Below the pieces are notes generated by a model. It made no database searches. It was given only the letters and a program-made list of their open reading frames with translations, and was not told the DNA's origin. Of a DNA stretch of 64,000 nucleotides, positions 63,026-64,000 are shown piece by piece. Source of the DNA: Gillisella vitis (GTDB lineage: Bacteria; Pseudomonadota; Alphaproteobacteria; Rhizobiales; Rhizobiaceae); the NCBI RefSeq assembly GCF_014204625.1, contig NZ_JACHLU010000007.1, positions 124,001-188,000 on the forward strand. The letters are read 5' to 3'. A program made the position numbers and the translations under genes. Numbering within the stretch: position 1 is the first letter of the stretch; each line of letters begins with the position of its first letter.

Positions 63026-64000
63026 ATGGCATTTCACCCCTCCGTACTTGAAGCGATTGGCAACACCCCGCTTATCCGCCTGAAGGCCGCGTCACAGGCC
63101 ACCGGCTGCACCATTCTCGGCAAGGCGGAGTTTCTCAATCCCGGCCAATCCGTCAAGGATCGCGCCGCTCTTTATATCATCAAGGATGCCGAGCGTCGTG
63201 GTCTGCTGCGCCCCGGCGGGGTGATTGTCGAAGGCACTGCTGGTAATACCGGCATTGGTTTGACTCTGGTGGCCAAGGCACTGGGCTATCGCACAGTCAT
63301 CGTCATTCCTGAAACACAAAGCCAGGAAAAGAAAGACGCCTTGCGTCTTCTGGGAGCCGAACTGGTGGAAGTGCCCGCCGTTCCCTATAAAAACCCGAAC
63401 AATTACGTCAAACTCTCAGGCCGGCTTGCCGAAGAACTGGCCAAGACCGAGCCAAATGGTGCCATCTGGGCCAATCAGTTTGACAATACCGTCAATCGCA
63501 ACGCCCATATTGAGACCACAGCCCGAGAGATCTTCGAGCAGACCGGCGGGTCCGTTGATGGCTTTATCTGCGCCGTTGGCTCTGGCGGCACGCTGGCTGG
63601 AACCGGCATGGGGCTTCGCAATCTCAAGCCCTCTGTCAAGATCGGTCTTGCTGACCCGGAAGGGGCTGCTCTCTATGAATTTTATAAAAATGGCGAATTG
63701 AAATCCTCCGGCTCATCGATCACCGAAGGCATTGGCCAGGGCCGCATTACGGCCAATCTGGAAGGTTTCACCCCCGATTACGCCTATCAGATCACCGATT
63801 CCGAAGCCTTGCCGATCGTGTTTGATCTTGTCGAGCATGAAGGCCTGTGCCTTGGTGGCTCCTCCGGCATCAACATTGCCGGCGCCATCCGGCTGGCACG
63901 CGATCTTGGCCCCGGCCACACCATCGTGACGATTTTGTGCGATTACGGCAACCGCTATCAATCAAAGCTGTTCAACGGTGATTTTCTCAAGCAAAAAGGT
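63026..64000 (+). CDS. cysK: cysteine synthase A (3' end outside window)
   Basis: PLP enzyme that makes cysteine from O-acetylserine and sulfide. Hand translation from ATG 63026 reads MAFHPSVLEAIGNTPLIRLK, with the PLP Lys44 in NPGQSVKDRAALYI, the substrate loop VEGTAGNTGIGLTLVAKALG, the glycine-rich phosphate loop AVGSGGTLAGTGMGLRN, and LCLGGSSGINIAGAIRLARD near the end. The frame is open to the last base (325 codons visible). Some family members with this GQSVKD variant are annotated as CysK2-like or cystathionine beta-synthase-like, so CysK is a family-level call. Confidence 0.93.
   Translation, partial: MAFHPSVLEAIGNTPLIRLKAASQATGCTILGKAEFLNPGQSVKDRAALYIIKDAERRGLLRPGGVIVEGTAGNTGIGLTLVAKALGYRTVIVIPETQSQEKKDALRLLGAELVEVPAVPYKNPNNYVKLSGRLAEELAKTEPNGAIWANQFDNTVNRNAHIETTAREIFEQTGGSVDGFICAVGSGGTLAGTGMGLRNLKPSVKIGLADPEGAALYEFYKNGELKSSGSSITEGIGQGRITANLEGFTPDYAYQITDSEALPIVFDLVEHEGLCLGGSSGINIAGAIRLARDLGPGHTIVTILCDYGNRYQSKLFNGDFLKQKG

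Overview
The window looks like chromosomal DNA of an alphaproteobacterium of the order Hyphomicrobiales (rhizobia and Brucella relatives). The evidence is gene content: FnrN beside oxygen-independent HemN, small PurL with separate PurS and PurQ, DUF2865, a DUF1127 protein, eukaryote-type NADP isocitrate dehydrogenase, malic enzyme fused to a phosphotransacetylase domain, and many short palindromic intergenic repeats of rhizobial style. I cannot name the genus from sequence alone.

Layout. 1-2.1 kb: hemN (cut by the window edge) and divergent fnrN plus a deformylase-like gene around an FNR-type site. 2.1-9.5 kb: a complete type II-C CRISPR-Cas locus. It has a divergently transcribed tracrRNA upstream of cas9, then cas9-cas1-cas2, then a 34-repeat array whose crRNA sense is the minus strand; a tRNA-Leu follows. 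10-17.5 kb: lipB, an XRE regulator, a J-domain protein, purL-bolA-grxD and an MFS exporter. 17.7-23.6 kb: a tight six-gene minus-strand run of an ArnT-like glycosyltransferase, a polyprenyl-phosphate glycosyltransferase, a YdjC/ChbG-type deacetylase, ttcA and two inositol-monophosphatase paralogues. The first three match the logic of the Francisella FlmK/FlmF2/NaxD lipid A hexosamine pathway. 23.7-36.2 kb: housekeeping genes (glsA, rpsD, terC, pepT, murI, trmJ, icd and others). 36.3-38.6 kb: a glutathione transferase remnant, a diguanylate cyclase and a hydrolase flanking an AT-rich spacer with another FNR-like site. 38.9-40.7 kb: purC-purS-purQ. 40.8-49 kb: envelope genes (lipoprotein, PagL-like deacylase, Mla/Mce lipid transport operon, LpxH-like phosphoesterase) and a MocR regulator. 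49-54.6 kb: maeB, a LuxR/LuxI quorum-sensing pair and a DUF2865 protein. 54.7-64 kb: a giant AsmA-like protein, bcp, a ferritin-like protein, an M23 peptidase, photolyase and the start of a cysteine synthase.

Common threads. Outer-membrane and lipid A biology recurs (hexosamine operon, PagL-like, Mla/Mce, AsmA-like, LpxH-like). Small mobile palindromes sit at gene ends and in several cases supply the neighbouring stop codon or the last residues of a protein. The most informative items are the reconstructed tracrRNA and repeat-borne promoter candidates of the CRISPR locus, the two near-identical spacers, the putative lipid A operon, the lux-type palindrome lying downstream of a -10 element before luxI, and the TA-bounded 106-bp element.
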